From: JANLYC01 sp963815445 | GTDB taxonomy: Bacteria; Actinomycetota; Actinomycetes; Propionibacteriales; Nocardioidaceae | DNA length: 64,000 nucleotides | Assembly (NCBI GenBank): GCA_963815445.1 | Contig: CAWFGV010000005.1 | Location: 124,001-188,000, forward strand | Reading direction: 5' to 3' | Shown here: positions 33,332 through 41,873 of the stretch, in pieces | Layout: every line of letters starts with the position of its first letter | Position numbering within the stretch: position 1 is the stretch's first letter | The notes under the pieces: model-generated | Databases searched by the model: none | Seen by the model: only the letters and a program-made list of their open reading frames with translations | What the model was told of the DNA's origin: nothing | Position numbers and translations under genes: made by a program

Positions 33332-34681
33332 TCAGGTCGAAGCAGCGCCGGACGGCCCGTCGGGCCCGTCGGCGTCGTCGGACTCACCCGGCGACCCATC
33401 GTCGTCGGGTCGGTCGAGGAAGGCCGCCAATGCGGCGTCGAACTCCTCAGAGAGCACGTCGATGCTGTCGGCCTCTTTGGTGCGTTCGGCAAACGCGAGG
33501 GGGTCGTCGAGGTCGGCCGCGGTCGGCAGCGACTCGGGGTGAGCCCAGACGTTGTCGCGGGCGGCTGCTCCTTCGGCGGCACGGAGCGCACCGAACAGCG
33601 CCGATGCATCACGCAGTCGACGTGGCCGCAGCTCGAGCCCGACCAGGGTCGCGAACGTCTCTTCGGCAGGCCCACCCGACGCCCGGCGACGACGCGCCGC
33701 CTCGCGCAGCGCGGTTGCTTGGGGCATCGCCTTCTCGGTCGCCTGGCTGACGATCTCGTCGACCCAGCCCTCGACCAGCGCCAGTGCGGTTTCGAGGCGT
33801 GTCAGTGCCTCGCGCTGCGCCGGGGTCTGCTCGAGGTCGAACAGGCCACCGTTGAGGGCGTCCTGCATTGCCTCCATGTTGCTCGGGTCGAGTCCCTGCA
33901 TGCTCTGCTCGATGGCAGACACGTCGATGGTGATGCCACGGGCGTACGCCTCCGTTGCCGCCAAGATGTAGTCGCGCAGCCAGGGTGCGTGCAGGAAGAG
34001 GCGCTGGTGGGCGCACTCGCGCAGGACCAGGTAGAGCAGGACGTCGGACTCGTCGATGCCAAGCCCGGCCGCGAAGGTCGTCGCGTTGCTCAGCACCAGG
34101 GCCGGTCGGTGGTCGTCGGTCACCGGGAAGCCGAGGTCGGTCGCGGAGATGACCTCCTGCGAAAGCCCACCGATCGCCTGACCGACCTGCTGGCTGAACA
34201 TGGCGCCGCCGAGCTGGTTGAGCATCCCGATCATCGGGCCTGCCATCGCCTTTGCCTCGGCGGGCAGCGCCTCGCTCATCGCGGTGACGACGCTCTCGGC
34301 GATCGGTTCCACGAGCCGTCGCCAGGTCGGCATGCTGGCCTCGACCCACTCGGCGCGGCTCCAGGCGGTCATGGTGCTGCTGGCGGCCGGGAGGTCGGTG
34401 ACGCCGTCGAGCCAGTGCTCGGCGAGCCTCGCCGCGTCCTGCAGGCGGGCGACGTCACCGGAGTCGGGGGAACGGTCCGAGTGCTGCGCGACCACCTGGC
34501 GGGCGAGGTCGCGAGAGAAGTCCCAGTTGACGGCGCCGTCATGGGGCGCGAGCATCCGTTGCAGCTGGCCGAACACGGCTTGCAGTCCGCTCATGTCGCC
34601 GCTGGCGAGCCCGCCGAAGACCTGCTCGAACGGCGTACCCGCAAAGGGGTTGGGTGTGGTCGGCTCGTCGGATCGAGTCAC
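33332..34681 (-). CDS. Zinc-dependent metalloprotease-like protein (Rv3195 type)
   Basis: A 449-residue cytosolic protein. It opens with the family phrase NPFAGTPFEQVFGGL and has the HExxH-like helix LRECAHQRLFLHAP. Homologues are listed as zinc-dependent metalloproteases or putative hydrolases; proteolysis is not shown for this branch, and the order E-x2-H differs from HExxH. The GTG at 34681 is chosen because homologues start just before NPF; the frame is open to GTG 34822, where it would abut the divergent moaE promoter. The C-terminal 25 residues are Asp/Gly/Ser-rich. Confidence 0.8.
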   Translation of the reverse strand: MTRSDEPTTPNPFAGTPFEQVFGGLASGDMSGLQAVFGQLQRMLAPHDGAVNWDFSRDLARQVVAQHSDRSPDSGDVARLQDAARLAEHWLDGVTDLPAASSTMTAWSRAEWVEASMPTWRRLVEPIAESVVTAMSEALPAEAKAMAGPMIGMLNQLGGAMFSQQVGQAIGGLSQEVISATDLGFPVTDDHRPALVLSNATTFAAGLGIDESDVLLYLVLRECAHQRLFLHAPWLRDYILAATEAYARGITIDVSAIEQSMQGLDPSNMEAMQDALNGGLFDLEQTPAQREALTRLETALALVEGWVDEIVSQATEKAMPQATALREAARRRRASGGPAEETFATLVGLELRPRRLRDASALFGALRAAEGAAARDNVWAHPESLPTAADLDDPLAFAERTKEADSIDVLSEEFDAALAAFLDRPDDDGSPGESDDADGPDGPSGAAST

Positions 34682-34822
34682 GGTCGGGGACGTCGGGGAC
34701 GCCGTCGTCGGGGCGGTCAGGAGGGACGTCAGCCATACCTCCAACGTACCTGCCGGGCCACGCCGGCCGAAGAGGCCACGGGCAGCGGTGATCACGGCGG
34801 CTGCTCGGCTCGGGATCGGCAC

Positions 34823-34828
34823 TAGAGT
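34823..34828 (+). promoter_or_regulatory. -10 box for leaderless moaE
   Basis: TAGAGT ends 6 nt before the GTG at 34835 and no ribosome-binding site is present, pointing to a leaderless mRNA. Confidence 0.5.
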
Positions 34829-34834
34829 TCAGAG

Positions 34835-35260
34835 GTGCCCGACATCATCCGTCTGCTCGAGATCAGTGACGTTCCCCTCGACGTGGGCGCGGTGTACGCC
34901 GCGGTGTCCGACATGCATGCCGGGGGAATCTCGCTGTTCGTCGGCACCGTGCGCGACCATGATCACGGCAAGGACGTCGACCGGCTCGACTACTCCGCCC
35001 ACCCCACTGCCGGGAGCGTGCTGCGCGAGGTGGTCGAGAAGGTCGTGGCCGAGCACGACGTCCGCGCCGTCGCGGCAGTCCACCGGGTGGGTGCGCTCGC
35101 CATCGGCGACGTCGCCGTCGTCGTGGCGGTGGCGTGTGCACATCGCGGTGATGCGTTTGCCGCCTGCCGGGTGCTCATCGACGACCTCAAGTCCACCGTG
35201 CCGATCTGGAAGCACCAGCGCTTCAGTGACGGCACGGAGGAATGGGTCGGTACGCCCTGA
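34835..35260 (+). CDS. moaE: Molybdopterin synthase catalytic subunit MoaE
   Basis: A 141-residue MoaE. It has the segment SLFVGTVRDHDHGK with its conserved Gly-x-Val-Arg and the catalytic C-terminal block LIDDLKSTVPIWKHQRFSDG with the two lysines. With thiocarboxylated MoaD it inserts two sulfurs into precursor Z to form molybdopterin. MoaD, MoaC and MoaA genes are not in the window, but MoeZ, which activates MoaD-type carriers, is. Divergent from the metalloprotease gene. Confidence 0.92.
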   Translation: MPDIIRLLEISDVPLDVGAVYAAVSDMHAGGISLFVGTVRDHDHGKDVDRLDYSAHPTAGSVLREVVEKVVAEHDVRAVAAVHRVGALAIGDVAVVVAVACAHRGDAFAACRVLIDDLKSTVPIWKHQRFSDGTEEWVGTP

Positions 35261-35348
35261 CGTGGTCCGCGCCACGTACGCTTGAGCGCAGCAGGGTCGC
35301 CCTGCGGCCGACTGTTGGTGTCGGCACCGACGAGAGCGGAGAGCTTCG

Positions 35349-35609
35349 ATGGCCGTGCTGTGGTGGCTGGCTCCGCCGCTGGTCGCGACGTGCCTCGCCA
35401 TGGTCTGGGTTTCCTGGCGGAGCCGCGAGCGTGAGCAGCCGCGCCGTGACGACTCCGAGGCAGCTCTGCTGCGCATGCAGCGCGCACTCATCAAACCCGT
35501 TCCGCACAAGGGCAGACCGGTCCCGTCAGCCCCGATCGAACCGACTCACGGGGTTGCCATGCGCGGGTCGATGCGGCGACCGGAGTCCTCGGTGAAGTCG
35601 GACCGATGA
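35349..35609 (+). CDS. Small single-pass membrane protein
   Basis: An 86-residue protein with one N-terminal membrane helix (about residues 3-22) and a basic cytoplasmic tail rich in Arg and Pro. GGAGAG lies upstream of the ATG. The stop is 14 bp before the PDZ protease gene, suggesting co-transcription and perhaps a link to it. No family recognised. Confidence 0.6.
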   Translation: MAVLWWLAPPLVATCLAMVWVSWRSREREQPRRDDSEAALLRMQRALIKPVPHKGRPVPSAPIEPTHGVAMRGSMRRPESSVKSDR

Positions 35610-35622
35610 GACGATCGGCCGC

Positions 35623-36672
35623 ATGACCCGTCGCACCATCTCGCTGAGCACCGCGGGAGTCGTGCTGGCCGTGCTGCTCGTGGTCGCCTTCACCGCCCCG
35701 ATGCCGTACGTCGTGATGTCCCCCGGCCTGACCGAGAACACCCTCGGTTCCTACAACGGCACCAAGGTCATCCGGATCAGCGGGCACAAGACCTACCCGA
35801 CGTCGGGTCATCTCGACCTGACGACCGTGTCGGTGACGTCGCCGGACTTCTCCCCTCGGTTGAACGAGGTGCTGGCCGCCTGGTTCAACCGCGAAGAGAT
35901 CGTCATTCCGCGCGACATCACCTACCCGCCGAGCAAGACCGTCAAGCAGGTCGAGCAGCAGAACGCTGCCGACATGGTCAGCTCCCAGGACAGTGCCATC
36001 GCGGCGGGCCTTGCGCAGGCGGGGATCCAGTCCGTCTCGGTCACCATCAGCCAGGTGCAGTCGGGTACCCCGGCCGACGGGGTGCTGGAGAAGGGCGACG
36101 TGATCACGGCGATCAACGGCACCGCGATCCACTCCGTCGACACCGCGATCACCGCGATCACGTCGCTGGCCCCCGGCACCGACGTGACCCTCGACATCGA
36201 GCGAGGCCAGCAGCCTCAGTCGGTGACGCTGACGACCGAGAAGTCGCAGGACGACCCGTCGGCGTCTCGGATCGGGGTCGGCCTCGGTGAGAACTTCGAC
36301 CCGCCGTTCAAGGTCGACATCACGCTAGGACAGAACATCGGCGGCCCCAGCGCCGGCACGATGTTCGCGCTCGCCGTCTACGACATGATCACCCCCGGCC
36401 AGCTGACCGGAGGCCGCTACATCGCCGGCACCGGAACGATCACCTCCGACGGCACCGTCGGCGTGATCGGCGGCGTCCAGCAGAAGATCGCGGGTGCTTA
36501 CAAACAGGGCGCGACGGTCTTCCTCGTCCCGGCGGGTGACTGCGCGGAGGCGGTTCAGTCGCCGCTGGCCGGCGACATCCGTCTGGTCAAGGTCGGCACC
36601 CTCGACGACGCGGTCAAGGCGCTGGACGCCATCGACGCCGGCCGCGACGCGGCGGTGACGCCATGCTCGTGA
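35623..36672 (+). CDS. PDZ- and Lon-like membrane-anchored serine protease
   Basis: A 349-residue protein of the YlbL/Rv3194c type. It has an N-terminal membrane anchor (residues about 9-26), a PDZ domain in the middle (QSGTPADGVLEKGDVITAIN) and a C-terminal Lon-type S16 domain. The catalytic serine is in NIGGPSAGTMFAL and the lysine in GGVQQKIAGAYKQGA, forming a Ser-Lys dyad. It faces the cell exterior and probably trims membrane or secreted proteins. Gene order with PPA1309 and UPF0182 downstream is conserved in actinobacteria. Confidence 0.9.
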   Translation: MTRRTISLSTAGVVLAVLLVVAFTAPMPYVVMSPGLTENTLGSYNGTKVIRISGHKTYPTSGHLDLTTVSVTSPDFSPRLNEVLAAWFNREEIVIPRDITYPPSKTVKQVEQQNAADMVSSQDSAIAAGLAQAGIQSVSVTISQVQSGTPADGVLEKGDVITAINGTAIHSVDTAITAITSLAPGTDVTLDIERGQQPQSVTLTTEKSQDDPSASRIGVGLGENFDPPFKVDITLGQNIGGPSAGTMFALAVYDMITPGQLTGGRYIAGTGTITSDGTVGVIGGVQQKIAGAYKQGATVFLVPAGDCAEAVQSPLAGDIRLVKVGTLDDAVKALDAIDAGRDAAVTPCS

Positions 36673-36702
36673 TCGCCGGCTGCAAGGGCAGGGGATGACG
36701 CG

Positions 36703-37251
36703 ATGACGGGCGAGTCCATGGACGAGCTGTCAGAGGCAGCGCTGGGTCTACGGATCGCAGTCGTCGAGGTGGAGCGGCATGCCAGTGCCTCGGGTTGGGA
36801 TCGCGGGCCGAGCCTGTTCGCGCTCGTACGCACGACCGAGCTGGCGGTCGCCGAGCCGGAGCTGGCCGTCGAGCTCGGCGTCCACGACGGCACCGCCAAC
36901 GTCTTCACCCCGGTCGAGCAGGAACTTCACGACGACTCCGAAACGTTGGAAGAACTGTTGGGCCGGATCATCTGGCCGGAGTCGGTCGACGGCGCACTGG
37001 TGGTCGTCGAACGGCTGGTACTGCCACCGGAGGTCGAACAAGCAGTTCCCGACGATCCGGAGGCGGCCGCCGAGTTCGCCGCCGAGCACGATGAGCGTGA
37101 GGACGTCCGGATCGTGGCAGGCGTGCTGCGGTCGGGGGAGGCGCACTGTGTGCTGCGGATGCGCTCGCACGACTCGGACGACGCGTTGTTGCACGGTTCA
37201 GACGTCGTGCCGGGACTCGTCTCAGCCTTGCGTGAGACGCTTGAGCCGTAG
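36703..37251 (+). CDS. PPA1309 family protein
   Basis: A 182-residue acidic cytosolic protein with the family pattern RIAVVEVERHASASGWD, PSLFALV and IIWPESVDGALVVVERL. Function unknown; it lies between the Lon-like protease and UPF0182 in many actinobacteria. Start ATG 36703; a second in-frame ATG at 36718 is possible. 66 bp separate it from the next gene. Confidence 0.85.
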   Translation: MTGESMDELSEAALGLRIAVVEVERHASASGWDRGPSLFALVRTTELAVAEPELAVELGVHDGTANVFTPVEQELHDDSETLEELLGRIIWPESVDGALVVVERLVLPPEVEQAVPDDPEAAAEFAAEHDEREDVRIVAGVLRSGEAHCVLRMRSHDSDDALLHGSDVVPGLVSALRETLEP

Positions 37252-37317
37252 GTCCCGTTTCGCGGGTCCAGGGGGATCGCGATCGCCGCGACCTCGGTGC
37301 AGGGATGAAGGAGTCAC

Positions 37318-40264
37318 GTGAGCGACATGTTCGACGAGGAGACCAGGCCCGAGCAGCCGCCTCGGCGCCAGCCCTCCCAACGGCCACGGGCGCTCCTGCC
37401 AACCCTCGGTATCGCCATCGCTCTGGTCGTGTTGTTCTCGGTGTTCGTCGAGGTCTGGACGGGGCGGCTGTGGTTTACCTCCCTCGGCTACGGCGGCGTC
37501 TTCACGACCGTGCTGTGGACCCGCACAGTGCTGTTCCTCATCTTCGGCCTGCTGCTCGCCGGGGTCACGGTGGGCAGTGCCCTGCTGGCCTACCGACAGC
37601 GGCCGATCCTCTTCAACGACGGCTACCGCAATCCGACCGTCGAGCGCTACCAGGACACGGTCGACCCGATCCGGCACTGGGTCCTGGTCGGTCTCGGCAT
37701 CGTGATGTTCCTGTTCGGCGGCGCGAGCGCCTCCGGTCACTGGAAGACCTATCTGCTCTGGCGGCACCAGCAGTCCTTCGGCCAGGGCGACGTGTACTTC
37801 CACAAGGACATCGGGTTCTTCGTCTTCCAATACCCGTGGTTCCGTTTCCTCGTCAGCTACAGCTTCACGATGCTCGTCCTCGCGCTGCTCATCGCGGCCG
37901 GCACGCACTACCTGTACGGCGGTATCCGCCTCGGCGCGAAGCGGGATCGCTTCTCCCACGCAGCGCAGGTCCAGCTGTCCGTGCTCCTCGGTCTCTTCAT
38001 GCTGGTCAAGGCCGTCGCCTACTGGCTGGACCGGTACGGTCTCGCAGTCTCTGACGGGAACCTCTTCACCGGGGTGTCCTACACCGACGCCAACGCGGTG
38101 CTACCGGCGAAGAACATCCTCATCGTCATCGCGCTGATCTGTGCGGTGCTGTTCTTCGCCAACGTGATCAGGCCGGGCTGGATGCTGCCCGTCCTGGGTC
38201 TCGGGCTGCTCGTCCTGTCCGCGGTCCTGATCGGCGGGATCTGGCCGACCATCGTGCAGCGGTTCCAGGTCAAGCCGTCGGAGGCCGACAAGGAGGCGAA
38301 GTACATCTCGATGAACATCGCCGCCACGCGTTCGGCGTACGACATCGCCGACATCGAGCCCGTGAGCTACCCCGGCAAGACGAACGACACCCCCGAACAG
38401 CTGCAGAAGCTCGCTGAAGGGCTGCCGGGGGTGCGCCTCATCGACCCCAAGCTCGTGGCGCCGGCGTTCGAGCAGCTGCAGCAGCAGCGCGGTTTCTACA
38501 AGATGCCCGACGTGCTCGACGTCGATCGGTACGCCCTCGACGGCAGCGACCAGCCGCAGGATGTCGTGATCGCCGCCCGCGAGCTCAACCTCGACGGATT
38601 GCGCCCGGACCAACGCAACTGGACCAACGACCACACGGTCTACACCCACGGCTACGGCGTCGTTGCCGCGTTCGGCGACAAGCGTGGTCCCGTGGGTGAG
38701 CCCGTCTGGGCAGCGAGTGGCCTCCCCACCGCGGGCGCGCTAGGTGACTTCCGGCAGCAGGTCTACTACGGCGAGAGCGAGCCGAGCTACTCGATCGTCG
38801 GGGCACCGAAGGGCGCGACCCCAGTCGAGCTGAACATTCCGGCTACGGGCACGACGACCTCCGGCTCGGACGAGAACTCGACGTACGACGGCCAGGGTGG
38901 CGTCCCGATCGGGTCGACGTTCAACCAGATGTTGTACGCCGCGAAGTTCTGGGACTCCTCGATCCTGTTGTCCGGACGCGTGAACTCCGAGTCGAAGGTC
39001 ATCTATGACCGGAACCCGCGCCAGATGGTCGAAAAGGTCGCGCCGTGGCTGACGGTGGACTCCGACACCTACCCCGCGGTGGTCGACGGCAAGCTGGTGT
39101 GGATCCTCGACGGCTACACGACGACTGCCGACTACCCGATGTCCAATACCGTCGACCTGAGCGATACGACCAGCGACTCGCTGACCGCCCAGACCGCGGT
39201 GGCGCAGCAGAAGTCCGACAACATCAACTACATCCGCAACTCCGTCAAGGCAACGGTGGATGCGTATGACGGCACGGTGACCTTGTACGAGTGGACGCAG
39301 CCAGACCAGCAGACCGACCCGATCCTGAAGGCGTGGATGGAGACGTTCCCGGGCACCGTCAAGCCGTCCACGGACATCTCGCCTGACCTCTTGGCCCACC
39401 TGCGCTACCCGGAGGATCTCTTCAAGGTGCAGCGTGACCTGCTGGCGTCGTACCACATCAAAGATCCCAGGACCTTCTACGGCGGTTCGGAGAACTGGCG
39501 GGTGCCGGCCGACCCGAACAGCGGGAACGCGACGCAGCCGCCGTTCTTCCTGACGGTCCAGCTGCCGAACGAGACACCCGAGTTCTCGCTGACCAGCGTC
39601 TACGAGCCGAACAGCCGGCAGAACCTGGCCAGCTTCATGGCGGTGAACGCCGATGCGCAGAGCGACGAACTACGGCAAGTTCACCGTGCTCGAGCTGCCC
39701 AGTGACAACGCGGTCAGCGGGCCGAGCCAGGTCGCGAACGCGATGGAGAACGACGCCCAGGTGTCCGGAGAGCTGCTCAAGTACAAGCAGAACGGCACGA
39801 CCGTGCAGATGGGCAACCTGCTCACGCTGCCGGTCGGTGACGAGCTGTTGTACGCCCAGCCCGTCTACACGCTGCGCGGCGGCACCGGGACCGGTAGCTA
39901 TCCCATCCTGCAGTTCGTCGTGCTGTCGATCGGCGACAACGTCGGGATCGGTACGTCGTTCGACGCTGCCTTCGCCAGCGCCGAGGGCTTGCCCGCGCCG
40001 GGGTCTGCGCCGCCGCCAACGGACAACAAGCCGCCGCCGGACAACAAGCCGCCGACCAACCAGACGCCCGAGGAGCAGATCTCGCGCTATCTGGCGCAGG
40101 CCCAGGACTACTTCAACCGGGCGCGCGACGCGTTGAACGCCGGTGACCTCGGCAAGTACCAGGAGCTGAACGCCAAGGGCGCGGCGGCGCTGAACAAGGC
40201 GATCCTGGTCCGCAACGGTGAGACCACTCCGCGGGGAGCGTCCTCGACGTCGGGCGGCGGCTGA
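37318..40264 (+). pseudogene. UPF0182 membrane protein with a +1 frameshift
   Basis: The gene starts at GTG 37318 after GAAGGAG. About seven membrane helices fill the first 320 residues, followed by a large extracellular domain (FYKMPDVLDVDRYALDG). The frame breaks near 39668: reading SDELRQVH instead of the expected SDDYGKF. Removing one A in the sequence AGCGACGAACTACGG restores the rest, which holds YGKFTVLELPSDN, GNLLTLPV and a Pro-rich C-terminal tail with DNKPPPDNKPP. Mycobacterial Rv3193c belongs here; function unknown. A sequencing insertion is as likely as a real mutation. Confidence 0.88.
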
Positions 40265-40303
40265 GCAGCGTCGCCGAGGTCATGCGGGTCACACGCGGTC
40301 GAT

Positions 40304-40332
40304 TTGATCTGCTCCCGACGGCTGCGTAGTGT
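40304..40332 (+). promoter_or_regulatory. tRNA promoter
   Basis: TTGATC (40304-40309) and TAGTGT (40327-40332) with a 17-bp spacer; the tRNA begins 23 bp after the -10 box. Confidence 0.65.
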
Positions 40333-40354
40333 TGTGTCTCGCAACAGCACCCGA

Positions 40355-40431
40355 CGCGGGGTGGAGCAGTTCGGTAGCTCGCTGGGCTCATAACCCAGAG
40401 GTCGCAGGTTCAAATCCTGCCCCCGCTACCA
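40355..40431 (+). tRNA. Initiator tRNA-Met (CAT)
   Basis: A 77-nt tRNA with encoded CCA. The anticodon loop is CTCATAA inside an anticodon stem with three consecutive G-C pairs (GGG/CCC). Position 1 is C and position 72 is T, so the first acceptor pair is unpaired. These are the hallmarks of an initiator tRNA. The D-loop GGTAGCTCG and T-loop GGTTCAAATCC are regular. Its 3' half serves as an integration site (see the repeats at 40395 and 44835). Confidence 0.95.
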
Positions 40432-40444
40432 AATTCAGGCTCGG
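40395..40444 (+). repeat. attL-like repeat in the tRNA 3' half
   Basis: From CCAGA in the anticodon stem through the tRNA end to CTCGG in the terminator arm, this stretch matches 44835-44884 with one mismatch at the sixth base, then 44 identical bases. Weaker gap-free similarity continues about 50 bp further at both sites. Confidence 0.85.
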
Positions 40445-40472
40445 TTCCCTCTTGGGAACCGAGCCTGAAAGC
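40434..40472 (+). terminator. tRNA terminator
   Basis: TTCAGGCTCGGTTCCC (40434-40449) pairs perfectly over 16 bp with 40454-40469 around TCTT. A related, partly mismatched hairpin stands after the right-hand repeat (44874-44909). Confidence 0.85.
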
Positions 40473-40538
40473 TTTCTAACTTGACTCGGTCATCACAAAG
40501 TCGGCCTTATGTGATCAACACCCTCCCGCCGCAGCCCG

Positions 40539-40868
40539 ATGGACGACGAAGCCGGCGGTGGGGGAGCAGACGGCGGGTTCTCAGGGCCGTACAACCCGGC
40601 CATGACCCACTTCAAAAGCGCCGCCCTGCCCGCCAGCACCGTCCTCGACCTGATCCGGCCCGCGCCGCCGGCCTTGCCGGCCGGGCTCACCGGCCACTGG
40701 GAACGCTGGTGCGCCCGACGCGGCACCATTGCGTTGCCCACCGACCCGCTGGCCCTGTCGGCGTACCTGATCGAACGCCGAGGTCGGCAAGGCGATCAGC
40801 ACCCTCGACATGTCCTGCACCGTCATTCGGCACGTCCACCGGATGACCAGCGCCGAGGACCAGGGTTG
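40539..40868 (+). pseudogene. Tyrosine recombinase remnant (core-binding domain)
   Basis: The first frame encodes LTGHWERWCARRGTIALPTD and LALSAYLIERR. After a shift near 40780 a second frame gives VGKAISTLDMSCTVIRHVHR. Together they match the pattern of a phage-integrase SAM-like N-terminal domain. Translation then loses similarity around 40865, and no R..H-x-x-R..Y catalytic domain follows. The start is uncertain. Its place beside the left repeat supports the integrase reading. Confidence 0.55.
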
Positions 40869-40902
40869 CCTTCCTGGAACGGACCGAGGAGCACGACCAG
40901 GC

Positions 40903-41079
40903 TCAGAGCGTTGAGGGCGTGTAGCAGGTGAACAGTAGTCGCTCGTCGTCCCGGTCTGCGATGAAGAAGATGCCTGCGCGGTGGACCACGCCGAGGAAGA
41001 AGGTCACGGCGACCAACGCCCAGATGGCGATGCGGCTTACCCGAGACCCAACCGTGCTCGATGTGGCTGTCTGCGTCAT
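40903..41079 (-). CDS. Small single-pass membrane protein in the island
   Basis: A 58-residue protein starting MTQTATSSTVGSRVSRIAIW, with one membrane helix (about residues 17-33) and a short acidic segment ADRDDERLL. A good ribosome site (AACGGAGG) precedes the ATG at 41079. Function unknown. It is on the same strand as the two-component genes but lies beyond their 3' end. Confidence 0.5.
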   Translation of the reverse strand: MTQTATSSTVGSRVSRIAIWALVAVTFFLGVVHRAGIFFIADRDDERLLFTCYTPSTL

Positions 41080-41234
41080 GATCTGCCTCCGTTCTCAGGC
41101 CAATGGGTGGGACGTCTCCACGCTTGGAATCCCGGTGCCTCCACCGCATCGGACGTCGCACGCGACCCGACTACGTGCTGCCATGTAGTGACGACGCGGG
41201 CTGACCACAGGCAGCTCAGCCGCACGCGGTGCGA

Positions 41235-41873
41235 TCAGCGGGCGGCGCGCAGGTAGGTCAGGACGGCGGCGACTCGGCGGTGTCGCTCGTCGGAGTCGGT
41301 GATGTCTAGTTTGGTCATCAGATTGCTGACGTGCACCTCGACGGTGCGGGCGCTCAGGAAGAGCCGGCTGGCGATGCCGGCGTTGGTCAGGCCCTCGGCC
41401 ATCAACCGGAGCACGTCGCGCTCCCGAGCGGAGAGCCGCGTGAGAGGCCCCGCCTGCTGGGCCGCGACCAGCGCGGAGACCACCTTGGGATCCAGCGACG
41501 AACCGCCGCCGGCCACCCTTCGGGCGGCGTCGAGGAACTCGTCGACCTCGAACACGCGGTCCTTGAGCAGGTAGCCGAACCCGGGATGGGCCACCAGGTC
41601 GACCACGCTCTTGTCGACGTCCTGGGACAGCAGCAGGACACCCAGATCCGGGTGGGTCGCCTTGAGGGTGCGCGCGGCGGAAGCCCCCTCGTCGGTGAAC
41701 GTGGGCGGCATCCGGATGTCGAGCACCACGAGGTCGGGCTCGGTGGCCCCGACCAGCTCCTCGAGGCCGTCGGCATCGCCAGCCGAGCTGACGACCTCAT
41801 GACCCGTGTCGGTGAACAGCCGCACCAGCCCGTCGCGCAGCAGCGCCTGGTCCTCGACCACGATCACCCGCAT
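41235..41873 (-). CDS. NarL/LuxR-type response regulator
   Basis: A 212-residue regulator. The receiver domain has acidic pocket E-D in VVEDQALL, the phosphoacceptor Asp in VVLDIRMPP and Lys in YLLKDRV. The C-terminal LuxR-type helix-turn-helix is LSARERDVLRLMAEGLTNAG. The histidine kinase gene upstream overlaps its start by 10 bp, so the two form a coupled pair. Target genes unknown; the membrane protein at 43965 is a neighbour candidate. Very similar in layout to the regulator at 61498. Confidence 0.9.
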   Translation of the reverse strand: MRVIVVEDQALLRDGLVRLFTDTGHEVVSSAGDADGLEELVGATEPDLVVLDIRMPPTFTDEGASAARTLKATHPDLGVLLLSQDVDKSVVDLVAHPGFGYLLKDRVFEVDEFLDAARRVAGGGSSLDPKVVSALVAAQQAGPLTRLSARERDVLRLMAEGLTNAGIASRLFLSARTVEVHVSNLMTKLDITDSDERHRRVAAVLTYLRAAR

